A stretch of DNA of 64,000 nucleotides, from positions 744,001-808,000 of the forward strand of contig CAWKKJ010000008.1 of the NCBI GenBank assembly GCA_963850205.1, in the 5' to 3' direction. The stretch is from JACVRW01 sp963850205 (lineage in GTDB: Bacteria > Actinomycetota > Thermoleophilia > Solirubrobacterales > Thermoleophilaceae). Of the stretch, positions 8,998 to 17,165 are shown in pieces. Made by a program: the position numbers and the translations under genes. Numbering within the stretch: the stretch's first letter is position 1; each line of letters starts with the position of its first letter. Below the pieces are notes generated by a model. That model did no database searches. It saw only the letters and a program-made list of their open reading frames with translations, and was not told where the DNA came from.

Positions 8998-10148
8998 CTA
9001 GGGCCGTCCCGCGAACCAATAGCCGTTCGCCGTGGTCTTGCTGCAGTGGAGCTTCACCTGGTAGGAGTTCGTGCCGAGGCTCCAGCTCGTCGCGCTCGAG
9101 TTGGGGACGCCGGTCGTCGTTCCGACCGCCCAGCCCCCTGACGTCTTGATCCCCGTGATCGAGACGCCGATCGGCCCGAGCCCCGCGACCTCGACGCCGT
9201 CCGGCAGCGAGGTGCCGAAGGGGGCATAGCCCTGGGCGTAGAGATAGGCGTGCGAGGCGGGGCACCTGTAGGCAGGCACGTTCTCGGTATCCCAGAGCTG
9301 GCTTAGACTGCGCGCACGGAAGGAGCCGACGACGCAGATGGTCTGCCTCTCGTTGTCGCAGGGCGCCGTGTAGGGATTGTCGCTGCTGCCGTCCCCGGTG
9401 ATCCTCGACTGCTGAGCGCTCCGTGACGGCTGATCGGTGGTGTGTCCAGCCGGAGAGGGCGGTAGCGGGTGGTGGAGGCTTGGTTGCGGCAGCGGGGGTG
9501 GAGCCGGTCGCCGCGGTCGACCACGATGTTGTTGGTCGAGCCGGGCGCGCAGTGGACGCGGTCGCTGTTGCCGTCGGCCACATCGACGTGGTTGGTTCCC
9601 GGCCCGGTGACCACGACCGTGTCTCCCTGCCGGTCGATGAAACGGTCGTCGCCAGGGCCGCCATGGAGACGATCGTGGCCGCGGCCGCCGCGGATGAGGT
9701 CATGGCCGCGGCCGCCGACGATCCGGTCATGGCCACCGCCGCCGTGGATCAGGTCGTGCCCATGGCCGCCGTGCAGCCGATCGTGGCCGCCGAAGCCGTG
9801 GATCAGGTCGTGGCCACGGCCGCCGTGCACGCGGCCGCCGGCCCCGCGGGCGCCGAGCTGGTCGTGGCCGTTACCGCCGACGATCCGCTGACGCGCCGCC
9901 AGCCCGAGCATGAAATTGACCCGGCCGGGCACCCCCACAACCCGCGCCCCCGCCACACTCGCCACCTGCGTGTTGCCGCCAACCAGCGCCCCCGGATCGA
10001 GCCGCAACAACCGGCTCGCCAGTCGCTCCCTGGCAGACCCCGCCTCCGCGTCCTCCAACACCACACCAGCGGCCGCCCCCACACAGGCCACCACCGCCGA
10101 AACCCCAACCAGCATCCGTGTCCAGCGCGGGCAAGCAAACACGAGCAT
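8998..10148 (-). CDS. secreted RTX-type calcium-binding protein with C-terminal domain in another frame
   Basis: From the ATG at 10148 a signal-like segment (MLVGVSAVVACVGAAAG) is followed by about seven nonapeptide repeats of the form GGxGHDxIH, the parallel beta-roll of RTX proteins that binds calcium. In this frame the protein then becomes unlike anything. A different frame from about 9430 gives a proline-rich linker and a compact domain with DNPYTAPCDNERQTICVVGS, GVEVAGLGPIGVSITG and TNSYQVKLHC, ending at 8998. A single-base deletion somewhere in about 9430-9520 would join the two. Histidine replaces the usual Asn or Ala before the calcium-binding Asp in most repeats. Confidence 0.6.
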
Positions 10149-10289
10149 CCGAACCCCCAAGTTCCAACCGCAACGGCCGAAGATCACGCCGACCAATCGC
10201 CAAGCCGCCACCGACGCCCGCGCACGCTACCAAACGCCCCCATACGGGACCGGGCCCCCGAGACGGCCACAGCCTCCCCCCTCGCGCGG

Positions 10290-11363
10290 TTACGTCAGGT
10301 GCTCTGCGGGCGCGGCGAGCGTCGCGTGCGCCTGCTCGATGGCGGCGCGAGCCTCGGCGCTCCAGCGGCGCACCAGCTCGCCGGCCGGGCGGCCTTCGGC
10401 GAGGGCATGCGCCTGGCCTGCCCAGAGATTGATCGCGTCGGCGTCACCGGCTTTGCGCGCAGCCGCTCGCAGAGGCGCAGTGAGGTGGAGCACGTGCGGG
10501 TAGGCCGGCGGCGCGTGTGTGCTGTGGTCGCGCATGAAGGCGTTGACGATGCCGCGGGCGCGGCGGCCGCTGAAGGCGCGCGTGAGAGCCGTGGGACTGG
10601 GATGAGTCAGCGCATCCCGATGCGCGTCGCTGGTGGCGGCCTCGGGGCAACGCATGAACGCTGTCCCGATCTGGGCTGCCCGTGCGCCGGCGGCGACGAC
10701 GGCGGCCACGGCGGCGCCGTCGGCGATACCGCCGGAGGCGATCAGCGGAAGCTCGCTGGCCTGCGCGACGAGCCGCAGCAACGGAAGGAGCCCGATCTCG
10801 CCGCAGTCGTCGGCGTCCTCGAATGAGCCACGGTGCCCACCGGCCTCCACTCCCTGCACGATCAGCGCGTCCGCCCCGGAGTGAGCAGCGCTGAGTGCCT
10901 CATCCACCTCGGTAACCGTGACCCACACGGCGATGTCCCGCTCGTGCAGCCGTTGCACGACCTCGGGCGCTGGGCACCCGAACGTAAACGAGGTGATCGG
11001 CGGGCGCTCGCGGCAGACAACGTCGAGCTTGGCGTCCAGTGCGTCGTCATCGAAATGCGGCTCGCCGACCGCGACCCGATGCCGGTCTGCCTCGGGTTTG
11101 ATCGCCTGCGCGTAGGCGCTCAGTCTGGCGTGATCGACCGGGGTCTCGGCGAGCACGAACAGGTTGACGCCGACCGGCGCCGAGGTGAGCTCTCTGGTCC
11201 TCGTGATCTCCGCTCGAAGATCGTCGGGGCTCTTGTAGCCGGCGGCGACGAAGCCCAGACCGCCAACCCCCGATACGGCGGCCGCCAGCGCCGGTGTGGA
11301 GGGCCCGCCGGCCATGGGCGCCTGGATGATCGGGTGATGCAGCCGAGGAAAGCGGCGGGCCAC
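10290..11363 (-). CDS. nitronate monooxygenase (2-nitropropane dioxygenase family)
   Basis: A flavin-dependent TIM-barrel enzyme that oxidises alkyl nitronates. The N-terminal PIIQAPMAGGPSTPALA is the family's substrate/flavin motif. GVEAGGHRGSF contains the conserved His, and IASGGIADGAAVAA is the phosphate-binding loop for FMN. The GTG at 11363 gives a 357-residue protein of usual length; the open frame further upstream runs across a divergent TetR gene and is not real. A perfect palindrome (11388-11402) lies between the two starts, which makes control by that TetR protein likely. Confidence 0.85.
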   Translation of the reverse strand: MARRFPRLHHPIIQAPMAGGPSTPALAAAVSGVGGLGFVAAGYKSPDDLRAEITRTRELTSAPVGVNLFVLAETPVDHARLSAYAQAIKPEADRHRVAVGEPHFDDDALDAKLDVVCRERPPITSFTFGCPAPEVVQRLHERDIAVWVTVTEVDEALSAAHSGADALIVQGVEAGGHRGSFEDADDCGEIGLLPLLRLVAQASELPLIASGGIADGAAVAAVVAAGARAAQIGTAFMRCPEAATSDAHRDALTHPSPTALTRAFSGRRARGIVNAFMRDHSTHAPPAYPHVLHLTAPLRAAARKAGDADAINLWAGQAHALAEGRPAGELVRRWSAEARAAIEQAHATLAAPAEHLT

Positions 11364-11387
11364 ATGGTCACCGTAGCAAATTCTGTA

Positions 11388-11402
11388 ACCGAACGGTTCG
11401 GT
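11388..11402. promoter_or_regulatory. palindromic operator for the divergent TetR/nitronate monooxygenase pair
   Basis: The sequence ACCGAACGGTTCGGT is a perfect inverted repeat with 7-base arms and one central base. It lies 11 bases before the TetR start and 24 bases before the monooxygenase start, where a TetR-family dimer would block both promoters. It is flanked by GTA on the left and AAC on the right. Confidence 0.7.
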
Positions 11403-11413
11403 AACATGATTAG

Positions 11414-11992
11414 ATGCCCCGTCCCCCCTCTTCGGAGATCCACGCTGCGCTGCTCGACGCCGCCGGGCAGCTGTTCTACGAACGCGGCATCGGCACGACC
11501 GGCGTCGAGACCGTTGCGGGCAGAGCCGGGGTGGGCAAGCCGGCCCTGTATCGCCACTTCGTGTCCAAGGCGGGCCTCGTCGATGCCACGCTCGCCAAAC
11601 GAGACGCCGACCGCCGGCAGTCGCTCGTCGCCGCCCTTGAGCGCGGACCGTCCTCACCCGCCATACGCCTCGAGGCTGCCGTCGAGTGGCAGCTGGACTG
11701 GGTTGCCGATAGGCGGTTTCGTGGCTGTGGGTTCGTGCGAGCCGCCGCAGAACCCCAGGCAGGCGGACGAGCAGCAGCCACCAGAGCGCACGAGCACAAG
11801 ACGTGGTATCGCGCCGAGCTCGAAGAGCTCGCCGGCGCCGCAGGCGCGGTGGACCCGGCGCAGCTTGCCATGCGGCTTGCCCTCGTCGTCGAGGGAGCCA
11901 CGACGCTTGCCTTTCTCGGCGATCGCGACCTGGTGATCGAAGAGACACGCGAGATGACCCGCGACCTGATCCAGCAGTCGTGCCCGCGGTGA
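11414..11992 (+). CDS. TetR-family transcriptional regulator
   Basis: A 192-residue regulator with the canonical N-terminal helix-turn-helix: AALLDAAGQLFYERGIGTTG, then VAGRAGVGKPALYRHFVSKAGLV. The C-terminal ligand domain contains GCGFVRAAAE, a pattern common in TetR proteins controlling oxidoreductases. It is transcribed divergently from the nitronate monooxygenase, and a perfect 15-base palindrome lies between them. By analogy it probably represses itself and the monooxygenase until a small inducer binds. Confidence 0.88.
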   Translation: MPRPPSSEIHAALLDAAGQLFYERGIGTTGVETVAGRAGVGKPALYRHFVSKAGLVDATLAKRDADRRQSLVAALERGPSSPAIRLEAAVEWQLDWVADRRFRGCGFVRAAAEPQAGGRAAATRAHEHKTWYRAELEELAGAAGAVDPAQLAMRLALVVEGATTLAFLGDRDLVIEETREMTRDLIQQSCPR

Positions 11993-12010
11993 CTCCGAAG
12001 AAAGAAGGAG

Positions 12011-12247
12011 CTACTGCACGCGCGCTCGCGGCCGCGTTCTCGCGGGCGGGCTGGTTCCCTGCTGTGTCCCTCCGCTGAACCGCGCCTGCAGCTCACCGAG
12101 GTCGATCTCGCCTTCGAACAGTTCGGCAAGGATGTAGAAGACAGCGGCGCCGAGGAGGCAGAGCAGCGCGTATCCGACGTTCGTGCCGATCCAGACGGCC
12201 ACGAACGCGAACCCGAGCGCGGCAGCGAAGTGCTTGGTGGTGATCAT
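12011..12247 (-). CDS. small membrane protein of the Asp23/AmaP cluster (DUF2273-like)
   Basis: A 78-residue protein with two hydrophobic stretches (AAALGFAFVAVWIG and ALLCLLGAAVFYILAELF) and a basic C-terminus. Small two-segment proteins of this kind accompany Asp23/Gls24 envelope-stress proteins in Gram-positive bacteria. Its start overlaps the stop of the upstream AmaP-like gene by 4 bases. It is the last gene of a five-gene minus-strand operon. Confidence 0.65.
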   Translation of the reverse strand: MITTKHFAAALGFAFVAVWIGTNVGYALLCLLGAAVFYILAELFEGEIDLGELQARFSGGTQQGTSPPARTRPRARVQ

Positions 12248-12849
12248 CTGAGCTCCCTTCGTCCCTTTCTCTCAAAGCCGGTGAGCGTGACGTTGACCGG
12301 CAGTTTCGGCAACCCGTGTTCTTCCAGCCGCTCGCGCGCTCGGGTGCGCACCGTGCGCATCGTCTCCCCAAGGTCGGTCGCTCGAGCCAGGTTGACATCG
12401 AGCGCGAGGTCGTCGGTGCCGTAGCGACCTTTGGCCGAAGCAATGGCCGGCAGCTCGAGCGCCGCCGCCTCCGCGACTCGCTCGATCGCGCGGGGGCCGA
12501 TCTCGGTGATGCCCTGCTCTTGCTCCTCGAGCTGCAGATCCGAGCGGGCGAGGTAGGGGCGCGGCAGCTCCTTCAGCGCGAGGTAGCCGAACAGGAGGAA
12601 GGCTGCCAGCCCGGCCAGGCCGGCGATCAGCCTGAACTGGCCGTCGACGTCGTCCGGCTGCAGGTCGGCCAAGTAGTCGTAGGCACTGCGGTAGCCGCTC
12701 AGATCGTTGACGGTGACCGGGTCGACCTTCAGCGCGAGCAAGAGGAACATGAGCCCGTACCAGATCAGCGCCGCGGCGAGCAGAACGATCAGCGCCCGAC
12801 CGATGAAGGCGAGGGACGAGCCGCGGAAGCGAAGCCGCTGGCGCGTCAT
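12244..12849 (-). CDS. AmaP-like membrane anchor with Asp23-type C-terminal domain
   Basis: A 201-residue protein with two N-terminal membrane segments (LIVLLAAALIWYGLMFLLLA and LIAGLAGLAAFLLFGYLALKE). The soluble C-terminal domain (AIERVAEAAALELPAI, LALDVNLARATDLGET, LPVNVTLTGF) resembles the Asp23/Gls24 fold and AmaP, which anchors Asp23 at the membrane. The ATG at 12849 overlaps the stop of the gene before it in a TGATG arrangement, and its own stop overlaps the next start. Transcribed within the Asp23 operon, it probably tethers the soluble partner at 13822-14271. Confidence 0.7.
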   Translation of the reverse strand: MTRQRLRFRGSSLAFIGRALIVLLAAALIWYGLMFLLLALKVDPVTVNDLSGYRSAYDYLADLQPDDVDGQFRLIAGLAGLAAFLLFGYLALKELPRPYLARSDLQLEEQEQGITEIGPRAIERVAEAAALELPAIASAKGRYGTDDLALDVNLARATDLGETMRTVRTRARERLEEHGLPKLPVNVTLTGFERKGRRELR

Positions 12850-13442
12850 CACTCCACCCTCCTGCCACCATCGCCGAGACGAGCGCGCACCGAGGCGCGC
12901 ATCCCGAGGTCCTCCGTGAGCGGGGCAAGCGCGGCCTCTTCGCGCCGGCGCACGTCGTCGGAGGTATGAAGGCGCGAGTGGTAGGCCCGGACGGACAGCC
13001 TGCCGCCTCGTCGCCGGCCCGGGCGAACCCGCACCTTTGCCTCGGTGACGCCGCGGGGCTGCTCGGCGAGAGCGCCGGCGACGCTGGCGAGAACACGGCG
13101 ACGGGCGGCGACGGTACCCTGCTCGTCCCGCTCGAACAGCACGAGGCGCTCGCGCCGGGGCCAGAGCGCACCTAGGAGCAGGCACGTGCCCAGCGCGATT
13201 GCTCCGAGCCCGCAGGCAGCCGCCACCGCCGCGGTTCCGCCCGGCGCCTCGAGGCGCGCGAGCAGCGTGCCTACCTCGTCGCGCAGCTCCGGCAGCCCGA
13301 TGAGGCCGGCGAGGCCGGGCAGGCTGAAGTCGCCGGAACCCGAACCGAGCGAGAAGACGGCCACCGCCAGGCCGGCGATCGCGAGGGCCAGCAGAAGAAG
13401 AAAGGTCAGAACGCGCACAACGGCGCGAAGCAGCAGGATCAT
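12849..13442 (-). CDS. second AmaP-like membrane protein (DUF6286-like)
   Basis: A 197-residue protein with two predicted membrane segments (VLTFLLLLALAIAGLAVAVF and AAVAAACGLGAIALGTCLLLG) followed by a soluble domain rich in Arg (VRVRPGRRRGGRLSVRAYH). The topology repeats that of the following gene, suggesting an old duplication or paired subunits. It overlaps both its neighbours (13439 and 12849), so it is translationally coupled. Actinobacterial Asp23 clusters commonly carry such pairs; the exact family name is from memory. Confidence 0.65.
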   Translation of the reverse strand: MILLLRAVVRVLTFLLLLALAIAGLAVAVFSLGSGSGDFSLPGLAGLIGLPELRDEVGTLLARLEAPGGTAAVAAACGLGAIALGTCLLLGALWPRRERLVLFERDEQGTVAARRRVLASVAGALAEQPRGVTEAKVRVRPGRRRGGRLSVRAYHSRLHTSDDVRRREEAALAPLTEDLGMRASVRARLGDGGRRVE

Positions 13443-13816
13443 GGCGATCCTCCGGGCTCCCGGAGATCCTCAAAGGACACGCTCACCTCTCCCACGGCCA
13501 GGCCGAGCCCGCCTCGATCGGCCGCCCGCCGGACTCGTTCCCGCACCTCCTCGGCAAGCGAGTACAGCGAGTCCAGCGGCCACTGCGCGATGAGGTGGAG
13601 GTCGACGTCGTAGCGTCCGTCGGTACGCGCCACGGCGGTGACACCCTCCAGAAGGGCGCCGGCGTCCGTCGTCGCCCAGAGGCCTTGGGCTCCGCGTACG
13701 CCCCCGGCCACCTGCGGGAGCGAGCACGCCGCGTCGAGCGCGGCGCGGGCCAGTTGCGAGCGCGGCGAGCTCTGGGAGCCTTGTTCCGCCAGCCCGCTTC
13801 GGCGGCCTGGGGCCAC
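13439..13816 (-). CDS. small Asp23/Gls24-related protein
   Basis: About 125 residues; the pattern VTAVARTDGRYDVDLHLIAQWP followed by a helix and then LAVGEVSVSFEDL resembles a short Asp23/Gls24 alkaline-shock fold without a membrane segment. It lies 5 bases after the stop of the Asp23 gene and overlaps the next gene by 4 bases. A structural partner role in the envelope-stress complex is inferred from position only. Confidence 0.6.
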   Translation of the reverse strand: MAPGRRSGLAEQGSQSSPRSQLARAALDAACSLPQVAGGVRGAQGLWATTDAGALLEGVTAVARTDGRYDVDLHLIAQWPLDSLYSLAEEVRERVRRAADRGGLGLAVGEVSVSFEDLREPGGSP

Positions 13817-13821
13817 GCCGG

Positions 13822-14271
13822 CTATTCGGCCCGCTGTGGCTCGGGCTGGTCGTCGCCGGGGAAGTAGAGGTCGTTCACCGCGACGTTGACCTCGGTCACC
13901 GAGAGCCCGGTGATTCCCTCGACGCGCTTGATGACGTTGTCGCGTACGGCCTCCGAGACCTGGGGGATCGACTCGCCGTACTCGATCACGAGCGTCAGGT
14001 CCACGGCCGCCTCGCGTTCTCCAACCTCGACGCTGACGCCCTGCGAGCGCTCGTCGGTGACACCGACGCGCTGGGTCACACCGCCGAGGGCGCGCTCAAC
14101 GCCACCTCCCAGTTCGTGAACGCCGGCCACCTCGCGTGCGGAGATCCCGGCCACCTTGGTCACGACGGTGTCAGCGATGCTCGTCGAGCCACGCTCCGAG
14201 CTCAGGGCATCGCCGCCGGATCCGCTTGCACCGCGCCCGGCCCGTGCCGTAGAGCCTGTTTCCTCGGCCAT
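13822..14271 (-). CDS. Asp23/Gls24 family envelope stress response protein
   Basis: A 149-residue alkaline-shock family protein. The conserved core is SIADTVVTKVAGISAREVAG, then VDLTLVIEYGESIPQVSEAV, VEGITGLSV and EVNVAVNDLYFP. Asp23 proteins associate with the inner face of the membrane through AmaP and are tied to envelope stress. The ATG at 14271 has AGGAGG 7 bases upstream and is preferred to a TTG two codons earlier. It is the first of five tightly packed genes that end at 12011. Confidence 0.85.
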   Translation of the reverse strand: MAEETGSTARAGRGASGSGGDALSSERGSTSIADTVVTKVAGISAREVAGVHELGGGVERALGGVTQRVGVTDERSQGVSVEVGEREAAVDLTLVIEYGESIPQVSEAVRDNVIKRVEGITGLSVTEVNVAVNDLYFPGDDQPEPQRAE

Positions 14272-14411
14272 CGTCAAGCCTCCTTGCTGTCTGGACTCAC
14301 CTACTTAGACAAAGGTGCACGCGAAAAGGTTACTTCCCGCCCCGAGCGACCCCGAGGCATCACCAGGTCCCGTGTCGGGTATCGAGGGAGAACTCGACGG
14401 GAGGAGAGGTC

Positions 14412-15701
14412 ATGCGGTTGGTGAAGCTCGTGCTGTGCGCGCTCGCGCTTTCGGTTGCGGGCACGGGGCAGGCACTGGCGCAAGAGACGGGCTTCGAGGC
14501 CCGTGGCGGCGCCGATTGGACAACGGCGGAGGAGGAGCAGCACTACCTCGCTCAGCTCGACGAGGCGGAGAGGCGCCTCGAGGTCAGCCAGATCGGCACC
14601 ACAAAGCAGGGGCGCCCGATCCAGCTGGTTCAGGTCGACGCCCGGCGCCCGCGGCCGCAGGAACGAGTGGCTCGGCGCTCGTCGATTCTCTTCGTCTGCT
14701 CGCAGCACGGCGATGAGCCGTCGGGCCGGGAGGCCTGCCTGCAGCTCATGCGCGACGTGGCCACGTCGGACGACCCGGAGCTCGTCGCCGACCTGCGCAG
14801 GACGACCCTGTTGTTCATCCCCAACGCGAACCCGGACGGGCGCGCGGCCAACACCCGTGAGAACGCCGACGGCGTCGACGTGAACCGCGACCACCTCGCG
14901 TACGCGACGAACGAGGGCCGGGCGATCGGGGAGACCGTTCGCGACTACAAGCCCGACCTGGTGCACGACCTGCACGAGTTCAACTCCGTTCCCGAGGTGT
15001 ACGACCGTCAGCTGCTGTACCTCTGGCCGCGCAACCTCAACGCGGACCAGACGGTGCACGACCTCTCCGAGCAGCTCTCGACCGAGTACGTGAAGGAGGG
15101 CGTCGAGGAGGCCGGCTACTCGACCGGCGTGTACGGGATCTGGCTGCGCAACGGGCAGCCGCTGGCCCAGGTGGCCGGGGACCAGGACGAGCGCATCCTG
15201 CGCAACTCGTCCGGCCTGCGCCACAGCCTGGGGATCCTCGTGGAGACCAACCTGGATCCGACCACGCCCGAGGAGGAGGCCGACGTGAAGGTGCTCAACC
15301 TCCGGCGCGTCGACTCGCAGATCGTCGCCGCGGAGGAGAGCCTGAACTTCTTCTCGGAGCTGGCCGTAGAGGTCCGCCGGGCCACCCGGCGTGCCCCGCG
15401 GCTCAAGACGATCGAGGGCCTCGAGCAGGAGGAGCCGGTGTTCTTCGGGGGCGCCGACAACGTGCTGCCGGATGCGGATGAGCTGGACCTGACCCCTCCC
15501 TGTCGCTACGACCTCGACGCCACGCAGGCAGCGGCGGCCGCGCCGCTGTTCGACGTGCACGACATCCAGACCGAGCCGCTCGCCGGCGGCGGGGTATCGG
15601 TGCCGCTGGGCCAACCGGCCGAGCCGTTCATCCCGCTCGTTCTGGACGCGCGAGCGCTGCACAGCCCGTTCGACCTGCCCGAAGTGGAGGTGTGCGGCTG
15701 A
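14412..15701 (+). CDS. secreted M14-family zinc carboxypeptidase
   Basis: A 429-residue secreted metallopeptidase. After the signal peptide (LVLCALALSVAGTGQALAQ), His99 and Glu102 in SQHGDEPSG are the first two zinc ligands. NPDGRAANT and DVNRDHLAY are the substrate-carboxylate motifs. The third ligand is the His of LVHDLHEF, and ILVETNLD carries the catalytic glutamate. Family members remove C-terminal residues or trim cell-wall peptides; which applies here is unknown. GGGAGGAG lies just upstream of the ATG. Confidence 0.88.
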   Translation: MRLVKLVLCALALSVAGTGQALAQETGFEARGGADWTTAEEEQHYLAQLDEAERRLEVSQIGTTKQGRPIQLVQVDARRPRPQERVARRSSILFVCSQHGDEPSGREACLQLMRDVATSDDPELVADLRRTTLLFIPNANPDGRAANTRENADGVDVNRDHLAYATNEGRAIGETVRDYKPDLVHDLHEFNSVPEVYDRQLLYLWPRNLNADQTVHDLSEQLSTEYVKEGVEEAGYSTGVYGIWLRNGQPLAQVAGDQDERILRNSSGLRHSLGILVETNLDPTTPEEEADVKVLNLRRVDSQIVAAEESLNFFSELAVEVRRATRRAPRLKTIEGLEQEEPVFFGGADNVLPDADELDLTPPCRYDLDATQAAAAAPLFDVHDIQTEPLAGGGVSVPLGQPAEPFIPLVLDARALHSPFDLPEVEVCG

Positions 15702-15794
15702 CCGGGCGCCGCTGACCGCTGCGCAACGGGCTCGAACCCGCGGGGGTCCGCTGCGCGGCAGGTCCGCACGGCCGAGGGCTGACAGGATGAGCCC

Positions 15795-16670
15795 ATGGGG
15801 CTCGACCGCGCCGTGCTGTTTCGCCTGGCGACCAGCGAGCGGCTCGAGCGCGCGGTCAAGCGCTCACCGGGCGGCGAGGCCGCGGCTTGGCGAGCAGCCT
15901 CCCGCTATGTCGCCGGCCGATCGCTGGCCGAGGCGCAAGAGACCGTCGCGATGCTGCTCGGGCAGGGTCACGGGGTCAGCGTCGACCTGTTCGGGGAGCG
16001 TGTCAGCGACCCCTCCGAGGCCGACCGGGTGCTGGCCGGCTACCTCGAGCTGGCCAACGGCCTGCCGCCCCCTCCGGCCGACGTATGGCTGTCGGTGGAC
16101 CTCTCGCACCTTGCGCTGAGCACGGACGCCGCGGCGGCCGCGGACCGCCTGGCGGCGATCGCCGGTGCCCTGCCTCGCGGGCGGCGGGTGCAGGTCGGGG
16201 CCGAGGAGGCCGCCCACGCCGATGCAGTTCAGGCGTGCGTGCTCGAGGTCGCCGCCCGCGGACTGGCCGACCGGATCGGAGCGACGCTGCAGGCCAACCT
16301 CTTGCGAACACCCAGCGACGCCGACCGCCTGGCCGACGCCGGCGTGCAGGTCCGGCTGGTCAAGGGGGCCTATGTCGAGCCGAGCGGGGCCCACCCTCAC
16401 GGGGAGCCCACCGACGTGGCCTTTCTGGCTCTCGGCTTTCGCCTCGCCGATCGCGGCGCGGCCTGGTCCATGGCCACCCACGACGCCCGGCTGCGTGAGG
16501 CGCTGCTGCTCGCGCACGGAGCGGTGCCCGTCGAGCAACTGCTCGGCGTCCGTCCCCAGGCGCTGCCCGACCTGAACGCACGCGGCGTTCCCACGCGGGT
16601 CTACGTCCCCTACGGCCCCAACTGGTTTCGCTACTGGATGCGCCGCCTCGCCGAGTCCCGGGGCGTTTGA
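15795..16670 (+). CDS. proline dehydrogenase
   Basis: A 291-residue FAD enzyme oxidising L-proline to pyrroline-5-carboxylate. The signatures are VRLVKGAYVEP (barrel strand with the catalytic Lys region), MATHDARLREALL, and the C-terminal VPYGPNWFRYWMRRLAE, whose Tyr and paired Arg bind the substrate carboxylate. The length matches monofunctional actinobacterial enzymes rather than fused PutA. No pyrroline-5-carboxylate dehydrogenase is adjacent. Confidence 0.88.
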   Translation: MGLDRAVLFRLATSERLERAVKRSPGGEAAAWRAASRYVAGRSLAEAQETVAMLLGQGHGVSVDLFGERVSDPSEADRVLAGYLELANGLPPPPADVWLSVDLSHLALSTDAAAAADRLAAIAGALPRGRRVQVGAEEAAHADAVQACVLEVAARGLADRIGATLQANLLRTPSDADRLADAGVQVRLVKGAYVEPSGAHPHGEPTDVAFLALGFRLADRGAAWSMATHDARLREALLLAHGAVPVEQLLGVRPQALPDLNARGVPTRVYVPYGPNWFRYWMRRLAESRGV

Positions 16671-17165
16671 CCAACCAAGGAATGGAGCCGCAGTCGAATG
16701 CGTCCTTGCCGGCATGCGGAGGCCTCGGGTTGTTCGATACCGCCCTAATGCACCAGGACGACGGTAAGGGGGACCGGATACGCCTGAGTGGCATCCTCCG
16801 GTGCCGCGCGGAAGCCGGAAGCGTTTCCGCTGAAGCGACCATATTCTCCACGACCTCGATTGGATAATCGCCAAGCATCCGGTCTCCTTGCGTTGCGAAT
16901 CAGGTCGTCGGAAGCATCGCAACCGGGTCACCCGGGCCGGCGGGCAATGCGATCCCCGACGCCCTTGCCGCTGCGGCGCAGCAGGACGGTGTGGCCGAGC
17001 ATGCTCGACTGCATCTTCTTGACCATCGGGTTCGACTTCATCGACGCGCTCAGGTCGAACCGCCACCAGAGTCCTTGATCATCGGCGGACGCGACGGCGC
17101 CGGAGGCGTTCCCAGTTCACGCGCAAGCGTCGCTGGCGACGGGTTGGCATATAAAGAGACCCATT
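16671..17165. other. gap with minus-strand gene remnants
   Basis: No intact gene is visible. On the minus strand about 16925-17090 a stretch without stops reads LWWRFDLSASMKSNPMVKKM and SMLGHTVLLRRSGKGVGDR before a stop, which looks like the C-terminus of a protein I cannot identify. About 40 bases later AAGGAG precedes an ATG at 16878 starting MLGDYPIEVVENMVASAE, which soon degenerates into the 3' end of the proline dehydrogenase gene. Both look like remnants of genes truncated by rearrangement. Confidence 0.3.

Noticed and set aside
15702..15794. Possible tRNA 3' end at CGGGCTCGAACCCG
   Set aside because: The T stem does not pair in the standard way and no acceptor or anticodon arm can be drawn; it is a simple GC palindrome.
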